DNA of 64,000 nt, taken from assembly GCF_003672135.1 (NCBI RefSeq), contig NC_039507.1, positions 12,888,278 through 12,952,277 on the forward strand, written 5' to 3'. Positions 24,638 to 39,600 of the stretch are shown piece by piece; position 1 is the first letter of the stretch, and each line of letters starts with the position of its first letter. Below the pieces are notes generated by a model. That model ran no database searches, was not told where the DNA came from, and saw only the letters and a program-made list of their open reading frames with translations. The position numbers and the translations under genes are program-made. The stretch comes from Ooceraea biroi (lineage: Eukaryota > Arthropoda > Insecta > Hymenoptera > Formicidae).

Positions 24638-27600
24638 GATTAAACTGGTAATCAATAACATATTTCCATCAAGAAAATTACAAACAACAAATGCTCTGGA
24701 CATTACAATAATGACCAAACGTACACGATTATAAGCAATTTAACGTTATTACGACCAATTTCATAGCAACTATATCGTAACTTTATTGATTACTTTTTAT
24801 CGTCTCGGCGCCTCGTCATCTCAACATTCGCATAACACAATGAATGAATGAACGGGCTTGAGGCACGCCATATAATATATTGTTTTTAAGTACACACGAA
24901 AAAATAATCTTCTTAATTAATACTGAATTAATTAATGTTACAAAATACTCAATCAATACTACATTAATATTAAAATCACAATAATAAATCAATATTTTTA
25001 TATTTAGTAATTACAAATAAATATCAACACAATATATAAATTTTACATGTATGAATACTCAGCGAGATTGAAAAAGACCTGGACAGTCGGAGTGTTTGAC
25101 ATTCTCGAATTTACAGACGCGCAAAGTCATCTTCGATGATTGCATCCTGCGATCATCAGCATCATTCATCAAGCGACCGGACATTTCAGACAAGTGAGTC
25201 AATGTTCAACCAGCCACATGTTGTAACACGTGTACATCCGATTACTTACGATTCTATCATGTATCCCGGACGAGTGGCGTCTGTGACAACGTAGCGCGTG
25301 GTCTGCGGATGCGACCGATAGCGCCTGCTGGTTAACAAAGGCACCAATTCGACACCGCCCGTCAGTTCGTACACCTGAATCTCCTCCTTGTAGGGATTCC
25401 TCGGGTCCTGCAGTGGCTGCACGTCTGAAGTGATACCTGCGGAGGGAAAGAGCGTCGCCGGGAATCCTCGGTGCCGGGCTTGCTGAAAGCAAGTAGTAAG
25501 CTATTTACCTGGCACCGCTTTGTCATCGTAGAATTTATTCATGTCCGCGACGGCGAGAGGATTGGCGTTCCTCTTGTGCAATCTGTCGATCATCGAGTTA
25601 CTCGTCCAGCCCTGAGGTGAATCAAAGAAAGAGAGAAAGAGAGAAGGAAGTCTTCAGTTAAATAGTTAAAGCGTTCTTTTTTTATTCAAGCTGCATTTGC
25701 TGCTAATTAAATTTCATTTTATTTACGCTACCAGCAGCCTAGTATTAAAAGAACTTTTGTGCTATCGAAATATTTGGCACAAATATTGCCCGTTTCGACG
25801 CACGAAGACACACGTGTATCGCAAGTAAAATGCAAAATCAACGCACGGAAGGATCGATGTTTCGCCCGCAAACAGATTCGCAACCGTAATTAGCCAAGTC
25901 GCGAGAGTTCATTCATCAATGTCGGTCTCGTTAGCCGACTAGTTACAAGCTTCTCGGCGTATTATAACGAAAAAAAGACGCTATAAATCCGCTCACCATA
26001 AATCCATACCCGCGGACAGGTAACGCGGTGCGCGATGAGAGAGAAAGAGAGATATCCGCACATTAGAGAAAGGTACGCGGAGAAGTATACCGGTAAGTTT
26101 AAAGGATCTCATCCAACGAGAAGACAATTCGGAAACGCAATGCGCTAATAAAGTTCAGTTTAAACTTTCTGGTTGCGGGTGAAAGGACTCCGAGAAGATC
26201 GTTTAATTAAGCGCGATGCGACGCGGTTACGCGGAGTGATTAATTAATAATTAAGAATCGCATGTGTCCCTTTTCTTCCCGCTCCTCGGAAAAGACAGTC
26301 GAGATGCAATTGGAAATCGAGAATAATCGCCAGCTTAAAGAAGGGTTGCCCGGTTGCAACTCCGCGGAATTGTCGGCGGTGGAACGGATTCGCAATATTC
26401 TTTTGATATCCACTGCGCACTTTCGAGGGCGGATTTATATTTGAAACGAATGAATTACCGCGCCAGCCGATTGCGTTTAATTGATAACGCCACGCTTTCG
26501 ATATCAAGTGCGGCGCGATCGCTCGCCAAATAAATCCAGCAAATAATTTCGTAGCACGAAAGTCATAGCTATCGCACGTGACGCGATCTACACGAATTAT
26601 ATATAATACTATTTCAACGACGCGAAGTCGTTATTGCGAAAACAACAGCAATAATTTCTACAAATTATTTCCACCGACTCCTGCGCAATGATGTAGAAAA
26701 AATTGTTGATTCGCGTGCGTATACAATATTCTATATTGTATTAATATATATTGTGCATCATATTATTGCATATATGTATATAATATTTCAAATTATATTA
26801 TTTATATTATTCAATTTAAATTATATTATTAATATTATTACTGCATATAATTATTGTATATCATATTACAGTATAATAGAGCACTAATGTGATATATTAT
26901 AGTTTACGCAAAAGTTATTTTGTATATTTATTTCGGACGAATGTGACTGTGTGATTTATTCTGCTAAATCCTGATTAATTTACTCGATCTTGCGTTTTAT
27001 CGAGCGTAAAATTACGCGATCCGTAATTTCTGTTTTGCACTATCATCGTACGCTAAAATAGTTAATCGAACTCATATGAGCGTACGCAAGCACATGTAAA
27101 CAAACTTATCAGCAATATCACAAATACCATTGGCAACCCCCGTTTCGACGTATGCGGAATTATGAAAATTACATATTCGCCAGATCGAAGAGCAATTTCC
27201 TTGATGAACTTATATTTAACCGGAAACGTCAGCGGCCGAAACTGGCGTGCGAGTGCATTTCAAAAGCACCCATCTAAAATGCTGTTTACGCTAATTGCGC
27301 GTAAAATGATCCGCCGCGCCGCGTCAACGATTGTAACGCGCTGTCGATATTCCGGTTGCCATCGAACGCACGCCTGAATAATTATTGCAAAAGGTGGACT
27401 GCGTGATATTCGTGACGATGATGGAAAAGCGATGGCGGAGAGTCGGCAAAAATAATACCCCGAGAATTTCACCCGCGAAAAACGGTTTCTCTTCATCCGC
27501 CAGGTCTCGCACGGTCAGATTAGCCGCGCGCACATTCGTCACACACACGATATATAAATAAATACGGTGACTCCACCACGCCCCCACGTGGGCCAATTTA

Positions 27601-30600
27601 TCGCGTTTATAACCGCGTGCAAAAAAATACGCGCCGGAGACGCACCGCGGCAGATTTGGGCGGAATTTAATTTCTTAGCAAAAACGCGCCTCCTCGTTTT
27701 ACGTATCTTCTCTTTCGCGGTATCGCTTTACGTAGTAAATTACGGCGCGCAAAAAATGCCCGCGACCGCGATTTACTTGCGTACCGCCGCGGGATTCATT
27801 GCACAGCAATTCGCCGGTGAGGGAACAGATAACTTCCCGGGAGAGCATCGAACAACAGATATCGCGCTCCACGTTCTCCCATATAAATTTATATCGCGAG
27901 TCGTTTATGTTCTCATGCCCCGAGTCGCCACTTCTCTATTATTCAGTTCGATAGTTAAAGAGAACTTCTCATTGATACTTCATTCTTGTTGTAAAACATG
28001 AAAAAATTCAACGGTTCTCCTGTTGAGTGACGAGCCATCTACTGACCTATATACGTCACTCAACATCAAGACCTGAATAATTCTATAAATATTTTTGTAA
28101 AAGTGGTTCGGCGGAAGTAGGAATTGCTGGATTGCAATTTTAACTGGATTGTATTGGATTGTAATATAAATAAGTTTGATGGCAATCTGTATAAACGTGT
28201 CCTAATTCTAAGAATTTAGTTACGATTCATTGCAAATGCGCATAACTGTAATTAACAAAAAGCTACTTATAATCAATTTAAACTTAGCATTGCTACTTCG
28301 CAACATCTTATTGAAGTTTAATATTTAACCCTTAAAATGGAAAACTGTAAAGTGTTCGACATATAATCGACAAATGCTGTGGGAATTCAAACAAGACAAT
28401 TCTGCTGCAGACACGCCTCGAAAAATGTGTACTGTATACAGTAAGGGTGTAATAACAGAAAGAGCAGTGCAAAAGTGGTGTGTGAAATTTCGTTCTGGGA
28501 ATCAGAGCATGAAGGATGAACTGGACTATGGTCTGTACGTCATTTTGATTTTGATGAGAAAGCTTCACAAATATTGATGGATGAAAACCTGCGCTTAACA
28601 ATACGGGAGTTAGCAAATAGACTAGAAACATCACACATGATTGTTAATAAATAAAAAAAATATTGAATATAACCGAACTTATTCATGTTACAACTCAATT
28701 ATAAGATCTGAATTTCAAGCAAAACTACAAAATGTGATATCTGACCTGTATGTCTAAATGACTCTGTCATCAAACATTGTTATTAGATAAGATACCATAT
28801 TTTCGATGTTCAAAAAAGTTGATTTTGTTGCATTGTTAATAAAGAGTTTCGAATTATTTTCTATTTTATGTTAAAAAGGATTAAATACTGTAATTGATAG
28901 TACAAAACATACTTGGTTAAACTGACATTTGTCTTTTTTATTTGCATTACTTTTAAGTGTGGCATCTTACTCTAATTGTGCTATGATGTAAATTAACGTA
29001 TCATCAACTAGATGCGCGATGGACAATTTACTTACGATCAATGTTTAAGAGGCAGGTCTCGAGGGCACAGCTTCTTATATATCACGTTTGAAAAATTTAT
29101 CAGAATGGACTTATCCCCTTCTCGCGCAGCGAACCCTTCAATTACCGCGATGTCTACAGTTTGCCTCGAACCCTCGGGGCCAATGTTCGTCAATCTAACA
29201 GGGTTACTCGCGCGGCAGCAGAAAGTTCGGATGCAAAGTTGCCGGTACAGGCTGACGTGAGATACTCCCATTCGCCGTGACAATGTAATTTCGTTATCGT
29301 TCCAATTGGTTTCTCAGCGCGCGAGGTTGTTGCTTAAACGTGCAATTACGGGGAATCCCAATCCTCGAAAGTACGATGCGCGGACATCCCTCTTCCCCGC
29401 TTCGAAAATTTTATCGAAAAACATGCGAAAGAACTATGCTGGACCACCGTAAAAAAGGTCACGAGACACTATCGACATTTTTTGTTTTGACGATTCCAAA
29501 AAAGCTGACTTCACACTGAGAAAAATTTTCATCGGATAAACCGATTGCATAGTAACAAACGGATATATCCGATTAAAGTGCATAAAAGACAAAGGAAAAT
29601 GATCGGACATATCCGATAAAGGTAATCGGAAAACTATTTAATCGGTTTATCCGATGAAAAATTTTTCTCAGTGCAAGATTTGATACGCCTATTTGCTTAC
29701 GATTATTTCCAGAGTTGAGTAACTCGTTACTTTTAACAAAGTTAGTTACAGTTACTTTTTTCGATAATTTTAACTTTATCTTCGTTTCTTTCTCTCCACG
29801 TGTAACTGAAACTTAACTCGGTTACATATACTCGGTAACTAGTAACTGATTTAATAATTATATTAATAGTTACTTCTATAAATATAAAGTATAATGTAAC
29901 ATTATATAAATTCAAAATAAGTAATGTAATCATATAATCCAATTAAAGTCTTGGTTCGCCAGGAGTTTAAATGCAACAAATAATTCTTAAATTTGACTGA
30001 ACTGGCAATTTATTAGATGGTAAAGTCACAACGTTTCGACCTCAGGTTTAGGTCTTTTTCAAGTGACAGTTAAACAATCAGTCATTTTCAGATTCTAATA
30101 AATTGACAGTTCAGTCAAATTTAACAATTATTTGTTATAATGATATAAATAATAAATTTATCAGTGTATTTAGAGAGCATATTTATATAATTTAATTCTT
30201 TTATCTCTACAAGATTGTTATAGAATTTTTATCACTGTGTAGAAGTGATATTTTTATTTTCATTGCAAGAAAGTGACTGCACAGTAACGACTCGTTACTT
30301 TTGGAATACTATATAACTGTAACGTGTTACTTTTCAGAGTCGGTAACTTGTAACTGTAACTGTAACTAGATACTTTTGTTAATAAGGTTTTTATAAAGTA
30401 ACTTTCCCAACCCTGTTTGTATTTCTGTGTTGATTATTATGCGTTATGATTTTTCTGATACTTGTTATAACAACTTTACTCTCTTTCACCATGAAACCAT
30501 ACCATTAGATAACTCATATGAGTGATACTTTAATTAACCACTTTCTGAGGCATAACTTTGGTATCATAAGCATGTTTGGCACGTCGCGTGACGATGTGCT

Positions 30601-33600
30601 AATTGTACTGAATTATATGCCACTAACGCATACTGCGAGACTGCAATATATTGTGCATTGTCAACACGGAAACCTATCCCCGTCACGTCACATTATTCCA
30701 CCCATCCATTACGCAATCCCTTTGTCTTATTGATTTATCTATTAGCAGGTGTGCAAGAAATCGATAATTCTAAATAATTCTAAATCGTGCTTTCGACGAG
30801 ATGGATTTAAATATTTCTACATTCGCGCCACATTAAATGCTGAAATGCTGAATAATGCTAAATTAAATGTTGAGTATAAAATATCTTTGTCACAATATCT
30901 TGCTTTTGCTTCTAAAAAAAGAAGAAATAAAAGCAGTTTTGTTTCTCGAGAAGGAGACGCATCGAATCGTTTCAAATAACGTTCGAGTTCTTTCATAACA
31001 TTTCTCTATTAATCAGAGTAATATGCAAGTAAACATTTCGCCCTGCCGCTGCGCGCGCATAATTGAATGAGCGCGTATACTCGACGACACTCCGCGCGAT
31101 GTATCTTGAAATATCGCGCCCAAAGAAACCCTGATTCCCGGAGGATGCAGAAGCTACCCCGATGATTAGGGATTCCCTTTTCGCAATTAGCGGATACGCG
31201 ACGAGACACCCGTCGAGGTATCCTCACGTGTACGATTAACGCGGCAAGATAGATATGCGTACCATGGATTCGAGGAAGCGCACACCCAGCAACTTCGGAT
31301 CCCTCCAAGGAGCACCGCCAGGACCAGGACGCCCCCATGGCGTAGGATCCACCAGCTAAGCACACGGTGCCGTCGCATATTAAGCAGTTTCCAGGGCCTG
31401 TTTCCTACGTACGTACGTACCTACGCGTACGTACGCGAGATCGTCGCAACGTACTCGGAACACGTGCTCGATGTCTACTCGCGTGCTGCTATCGTACCGA
31501 GGGAGGGTTGGTTGGTTTAAACAGGGGCTCCAGCCGCACCCCGGATCGCGTTAGAACCTAATCTGCATCCGATTAGCGACGCGGCCTAATTTCCACGACC
31601 GGCACGTAATCTTGAAAATTGCACCGCGACGAGAAGGCGGCTGCAAGGTAATGTGATAGAGGTGTGTTTGCTCGCGCCTTAACGTGCCCTGAGAATTTTG
31701 GGAGTCGCCGAGGTTCGCCCCGGTACATGGAAAACGAACGCGGGATCGATCATCTGACGCCCGTTTCGCGACATTGATCGGAACCCAGGTAAACTAATAA
31801 TGTAAAGTGTTTTTCATGCGCTGCCCCAACTCGCAAATTCTTTTATTAGGCTCGAGATGGGCCAGATTAGTTTAATCTGCTTAGGTCCGCGATAAGCGGC
31901 TTAACTAATTACCTAATACATAATACAATAATCGGTTTCCGTCATAATGTAACAAAACACGCATTATCAGAGCTGAGACAGAGAACAATATTTTCACTGT
32001 CCACCTAGCTGCGATCACCGCGTACCTTGTCAATTTTGCAATCCTGCGCTGTCAACAAATATAATAAACCGTGGAAATGTTTCTCATCGTCGTGTTAAAT
32101 ATTTGAAAAGTTTGAATTCTTTTCCTAAATTATCCAAAAAACGAGGTGATAAATAGAGGATATCTCTTGCCAATTTTGCAATCCTGTGCTGTCGACAAAT
32201 ATAATAAACCGTGGAAATGTTTCTCATCGTCGTGTCAAATATTTAAAAAGTTTGAATTCTTTTCCTAAATTATCCAAAATATTAGGTAATAAATAGAGGA
32301 TATCTCAATCATTAAAACTTTTTCATATGAAAAAATAGAAAACATTATACGCGACACTGAACGTTAAAACCTTTTTCGTCACTTTATATATATGTATATA
32401 CACACAGAGAAAGAGAGAGAGAGAGAGGGAGGGAGGAAAAGCGTCAAAAATTTCGTTGCGAGGGCCGTAGGCAGTAGGCATTGGAGAATCGACTTTGTGG
32501 AAGTGAGAGTAGCGTTTCTAGTTCTACGTGATCGGAGAAATCGACTATACGTCTCGAGTTCGGGCGGATACGACGTGTTCGGCCCCGGCGGCACAGCCGC
32601 CCTCTCGAAATTATTGCCACGAGAAAAATGCCTCGTGTCCAACATACAAGGAAAGTCCATTACGCGATTTCTCGTATTTGCTGGCATGACGAGTCGATAC
32701 TGCGCCCGACAATAAAATTCAACTCATTTGGATATATGTATAGTCGCGATTCCTGACGAGAAAGATCACACCTTTTGCGAGCGCATTTCGTCGGACAAAT
32801 TCACACAACTTGCATCTTTTTTAGTGCATCAGCATAGAAAGAAGCGAAATAAAAATTGTCTGCAATACGTGCAAACTTGCTGTTGACTTGGTCAGAGTTA
32901 TGAAATCGTGGAAATGGATTTTAATGAAGAGATCTTGTTGTCTTGCTGTATTGTAAATTAATACGGACGAATAAATCAAAATCAAAATTTTTTTGTTCAT
33001 TTCTTCTCGAGTCAATTCTAGAAATGAAGAAAATCGTATTCCACTATTGGTACGTTTAGAACTATACCACTAAGGATAATAACTTCCGACCAGTCTTGCA
33101 TACTAGCAGCTTCTAGATTTATGCATAGAACAAAGCCTGTTAAACTCCACGCATCATCGCGTGTTCCACATTCACGCGATGACACTGCAATACAAACTTC
33201 GTGTGTGCGGTATCGGAAAGGTATCATGTACGAGGTCAGATGAGATATTAATGGAGAGGGAGACTTCCGCCGGCAATATCATCACTTTTGATCGACACGC
33301 GCGCACAAGGACGATAAAGTTACGGGTCCACTTACGGATAAAAATCATGCGAATTACTATCTCTCAACGCCGGCTCGTAATTTATCATTCAAAGTGAATA
33401 ATCTCAAAGCTGTCCCACTTGCGTGTAACAAAAACTATATAGCGAGACGCACGCAAACGTATTTATAATTTTATATAACGTATACGTACAATTATAATTT
33501 GTAATTTTTTATAGGAAGATGACTGCTCAATTGCATAGTACAAATTGAACACCAAGTTGGCCCAACAATTGCCGATTATTGTTCCTTAAATTACCCTAAA

Positions 33601-36600
33601 TTACCTTAAAATTGCATAAAACTGAAAGAAAAAGAATTCGTTTAATCCGAACGGAAATTGATTGCCACCGGATGCGCGGCACACGGAGTTCAACGGAGTG
33701 CGTGTTCTTTACCCTTTCGCCCCATTTGTACGTGGTGCACGAGCTGGAATCCTCTTTGCAACATTCAGCGCGATAATAGAAGCGACTTCCGGCGCCGTTG
33801 CGCGCTACTCGCGATGTCTGCCAGGTGGATCGTGTCGACAAGGATCACGGCGGAGAAATCGTACGTACGTAATTTGCCTTTGTGTGAAATTTTATGGGAG
33901 AGCTGAGTGCGCCTTTTGTGCAGCGACGAACTCGCGTACCGACAATATTGCGCGATTATAACGATATCACAAGCGCACAAAGACGCGCGTCTAATTGGCG
34001 TCGCGATGCAAGATCTTCTTTCGGTATACGGTATAACGCAAAGAAGCGCGTTTACGATGAGCTTCTGCGAGGGCAAATGCCATTAATTCACGGACTAATA
34101 AATTACCGATCCGATTTGTGCGCACAAAGTTGAGCGCTTTGCTTATTACCTATCTGCCGCGGAAAATGCTGCTGGAAACGTGCGCAGAAACATGCCGCTG
34201 CGTTCAATTATGCTTACATAAATATAAATTATTTTCGAAAATTGCTAATTTTAAGTCGATCATATCTGACATTAATCTAGATGATTCAGATTATGTATTT
34301 CAAGTGTGAGTTATGACATCCTCCAACACAAATAAGTAAATTATTTTCTTTTGTAAGCAGCACATGTCATGGACAATACATGTCATGAACAATAAAGCGC
34401 GTTTTACTACATACTAAACAAATATTTCAATAAAAGTATCGTCAGCTTAATTACGAAATACAGTCAGCTTTGTGACTGCGCTTCCGCGTGCTTCGGATAC
34501 AGTAATAATTTCTGATAAAGGTAAGCGATTAATGTTTCTGCATTCACGCGGCGTGTATAAATTCTATCGTTAATATTTTCTCGATCTCCTAAAGCAAACG
34601 ACAGATGCTTGAGGAATCGAGCAAACGCGTCATTCTTTTCTCTCTCTTGACGAATGTATTTCGTAACAAAAAATTTGCGTGCACTCGTACATTCATGTCG
34701 CGGTAAAGAAAACGTATGGAAATTTGCATGGAAATACGAAACTCGCTTAATCCAAACAACAAGCGAGATGAATTCTACGGATATTTTTGCTTCGTTCTGT
34801 CAGAGATTAATTCTGTCTATATCTGCTTTTGTCCATTTATAAAATATACGAACATATTCTGTATAAAGGAGCGTATGTATTTTCAAGGTATTGGTCTCGC
34901 CAGAAATTGTTGATTATAATTTCAGGTTACATCTTTTTAGAACACGCGATATCGTTGTAAAAAATCAAGTTTCACGAAACTTTATGAAATTTTATGAAAC
35001 CGTTTCCATCGTAAAAATGGGGAAAAAACATATTTTTGTGACTCATACGGAATAAACGTTAACGAATGAATCGAATCTGTTTATGGATCGCTGTGAAACC
35101 CATAGACAATTATCAAAAAAACGTTTTCAACGCAATTTGTTACGATCTCAAATTATTATACATTGGTTGAGCAAATATAGCTAGTAACCGCTCTTGATCT
35201 CACAAAAATTTGAAGTGATGACGCTTGAATCTAAGCGAATGGTGACATTATTCAATCGCGGTCGAAAAAACAAGTTTTTACAATTAATTGCAACAAATTA
35301 TGTCTTGTTTACGTTGATAACGTAATATGTATGCATAAGCTGTGAAAAAAATACATGATGATTACATACATATACCGGTAAATATGTAAACTTTAATTCT
35401 GGAAGATGTATCATCATCTATCTCCGCTGCGGGGAGAGCAAAGAACTTTTGTAACGTAATCCGCAAATTTATCATTTCGTGCATTACGGATAATCATTTC
35501 GCGTGTGACTGCATTAAGCTCTTATTCCGATGATAGATATGCGCGTCGAAAACATCCAGCCGCAGCGGCAGAAAATTTCACTACGTACTCGCTATTCGAG
35601 AATTGCACAATAATCGTTAGTTACACTCAAGAGTTCGGACTATACACAACATAGTTATACTTCATTATATATTTCCCGCGAGATTATTCAAATATTAAAC
35701 AAATCGCACAGGGGTAATTTACCGCTGCATGATTCTCGTAATGAAAAATGCAAGATACTATTATTGAAACATTAACAAGCTGAAATATTAACGTAAGAAA
35801 CTTGTTCGATTTAATTTAATTTCAGTAGATTAAAACAGAATGTGTTAGAGGAGCTGGTATTTCTCGGACACTTGTTAAAGTAATACTGCATCCATCCCGG
35901 CGCATTTGCAATGGATAACAATTCGTTGCGCGAGCTCGCTTGTGTGATTAAACGCTAGTCTCTCGTGAAAAAGCGGAAAAAGTATTAAGATAAAAAAAGT
36001 TATTAACATTTCCGGCGAGAAATGAATCGATAAAGTGAGACTGCCGCAGTTTTATAGGTGCTCTTTAAAACTGATGTCAGACGCAGATTACTCTAATATG
36101 TGCTGCAACGCGATGTTTGTATCACAATCTGTTATATGTTACTTGAATACGTTTTGCACGGCACACGTTGCGTTGCGTGATATTGTTTCCTGACTCTTGC
36201 GTTTCATACATGGCCACATATGTTTATACACGTGTACCGCACACGGATTTAATTACACGATTTGTATGTAACTTACACTGCTCGGCAATTAAAGCGCGTG
36301 CACTGGAATTAAAGTGCTGTGCAAGTTTCACCGTCGTGAATAATTCGCGCGATAATTTCGCCCTCGGGAAATCATCAGCAAAAAGGGAACCCTTTCTTCG
36401 AATTTTCGACGGGCACAAATTGATTCGGATATCGCGTCGTGAAAGCATATTGCGGTCCGCTTCCCTCGCGACGACTTTGTGGCTCTCGCAACAGCAGCGT
36501 GATATTGATTCATCCATTAAAGAGGACGACGGAGAGAAATAAAATTTATTTCTTCGGCGGCAACGTGATAGGACCCTCTCAGAGTCGTCGCGAGCGCGAG

Positions 36601-39600
36601 CTATTCAACTCGCATCTCGCGTCTGTCGACGAGAAATTGTCGGCGCGAGAACCGATGGCGTGGAATCATTAAAAACGCGGCAACGCAAATCTTGCAGCGC
36701 GCAACACGACGCGTCTCGCATGCATCATCGTGTGACGTGCGTGAGCTAACATTCCTTAAAGTTTTCAGGAAACGACTATAACGCACGCCTCTCTCTCGCT
36801 TCCTCTCTTGCGCGGATTTACGAGACGAAGTTTTGCGGGCGCGATGCGCCGATAGTTCAGATGAAAAGAAAAATGACAGCAGCCAGGGGAAACAGTCTCT
36901 CCCGGGCGGTTTTACCTGACCGAAACTGTGACACCTAGGCGGCTGGAGTGGCTCCAGGGGCACGTTCTTCTTCCTTAGGGTGGCCGCACAGGGCGCGCCG
37001 CCACCTGGTTTACCCCACGGCGAGTAGCTGGCCAGGATCTCCTGCAACTGTAAAGAAAAAAAAAAACGAGGAACGTAGCTATGAGTTCGCTTTACGAAAC
37101 GTTGGCCGAATCGGGGCGCGCGAGATATCCCGGAGACCACCCGCATCCGGTATCTCGTTCGAGTTAGGCGAATCGCACGTGTAACGAATTTTTCGCGTGA
37201 ACTAGGAGTTCCGACGAGAAATAATAGCTTCTTGTTTTAATTATGAACTTTGAGAAACGATAAAAATACGTGATGAAAAATATCCGAAATGTGATATTTT
37301 ACAATTTGGACACTCTTGAATACGATTCAAGAATTTCTTGAACACTATTCGGAAAGAAAGCTTTTTTCCCGGAATTAATTTAGAGTATTGAGCCTGACGT
37401 GCCTGGGTTTTGTGATTCTACTCGGGCCTAGAGTAGAATCAGCCTTGAGCACATCAGCCACTCTTGGCGACATCGCTAACGTACTTGCATCCGACCGCAT
37501 ACACTTTCACCAGACCGCGACTGCAGCAGACTCCCGGGTAACAAGAGGGAAGGTCTGCGAGTAATCCCTCGGCTGTCTTTATTAACATACCGGTTACACA
37601 ATAAATCCCTGTTGAGCGCACGGTAAATATAATTTAATGCGTCCCTACATGCGCAGAATTAGCGATACAAAATAATCACCGGAGCAATAATTACGCTCGG
37701 ATTTTCTCTCGTCGATGTAATGTATCCGCATGCATTTCGGGTGATTGGAATCGGTGCACAAAGTACATACGCGTTACGGTCGCTTGGACATTCGGTACAT
37801 ATGTTTTTACAACATATTCCATGCAGATTGTTATTTTCACGGACGGTGGTAATGAGCGTAACAAGCATTTGCATTTTGCAAATATTTAGAACCACTCCGA
37901 CGCTGATTACGCATCATCGTTACGCCACGTTGGTAACAATGAAAAATAGAAAAAAAGCATCGCAGTTAGATGCGCAGTAGGAGCTGAAGTAAAATTGCAG
38001 TAAACATGAAGCATGCGATCATCTGGAAATATTAATGAGCAATTTATGTACATCGATTTCCCGTATTTGGCCGTAACATTCCCGTTATTGATCGTACCAT
38101 TCTGGCAAAACAAGATTAATGCTAGGAAGAACATTTCTTCGTAACGTTTAAATAACTCGAGAAAATGATAAATCGCGACTGAGATTGGGCGCTTCGAAAT
38201 TTCACGATGCTCGTAGATTTTCCAAGCGGTACGAATACCCTCCTAATTCATTGACGTTACTCCAATTACGAATTACTCTTGCCAATCCCTCTCGGAAATT
38301 ACTTTTTAATGCGACTTCAGCGGGTGGACCTTGGCGCAGGGCTGCGCAACATTCGTACTGTAACAAGTTTGTAACAAGCGCGAGACGAACCGTGCAGTTT
38401 AAACGTAAAGCACAACGAGAGAGAGTGATAGATTATTGGGTTATCTTTCGCGGCTTGTTTCTTGGGATAGTTAGACTTGGATTATGCAAATCCGCTTTAA
38501 TGGGATATTCGTAGCTTTATTACCGTTCGGCTCTTGCACGTAATTTCCCGCTCGGAATTCAACGACGCGCCGCGTGAGAAACGTACAAATAAATAAGCGC
38601 AACTGGGTCGGCCACGTAATCGAATAACAATGCTATCTTCAAAACGCGCTCGCAATACAGACGAGTACGATGTAATACTCGAGCGAGATTGATCGATGTT
38701 CCCAAATAACATTCATTTTTGGGATATCCGCGCTCGTCTCGAAACGACAACGCGAGTCGAACCATGCAGTTTAAACGTGTGTGTGTCTTGAACATTGATC
38801 CGTTTCTGAAATGTTTACGTTTGTTCCAAATGTAGGTCTAATTCAGATGTAGGTAATTTTCTATCTGCCACTCATAGAGATTATACAGGGTGTCCCAGAC
38901 TTACTGTATTACTACAGCCTGAACATAGGCACTATAGCAACTTTTCAGGATCCTTTGTAGATACTTCGTAGGCACTAATTCGCTTGTACATATGTATATT
39001 TTTTCATATTGTTTTCCGTGTTTTGTTTTTAATTTCGATTTTAGTGTTAAATTAAGTGTTTATTAGTGTTAAATTTAGTGTTTAGTGTTTAGTTTTAAAA
39101 TGAGATACCGGTGTTCATATACAGGGTGTCCCAGACTTACCGAATCACCGATTCAGGGTAGACTCCTGACGTCATTCCGAGACGAAAGTTCCTCTGACAA
39201 AATGTCGAGGGTAGCATAGTTTCGGCGCTATAAAGGGTTAACATTTACCAATCCATGTACTGAATCGGTCCTGAATCATTGTCAGTCTTGCGGACAGTGT
39301 ACAAAGAAATAAAGCAAATAATAATTTCGAGTGTCAACGTTTCTATCAGGTTGAGTGAAGTAATGTGGAAGGGTCCTTTTGATATGCGATGTCCCTGAGC
39401 GCGCGACATTTTGACAAGCTGATTGGTGAACTTTAAACCTTTCCCATTTAATAACTATAGTAGCCTCGACATTTCGGCATTAGAATTTTCGTCTCCAAAT
39501 GAATTCAGGAATCTACCATTAATGGACTGTCATGGAGACCCGATTTCGGGTACATAACTCCCATAACCGTAGTTTGTTCTGCTTATACAGGGTGTCCCGG

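Noticed and set aside
27567..28001. 144-codon plus-strand open frame
   Set aside because: GC-rich chance frame, no domain or similarity pattern and no plausible neighbours.
29040..29200. Minus-strand segment reading NPVRLTNIGPEGSRQTVD as a possible extra exon
   Set aside because: It lacks a convincing acceptor, and exons 2 and 3 on either side already join in phase 0 without it.
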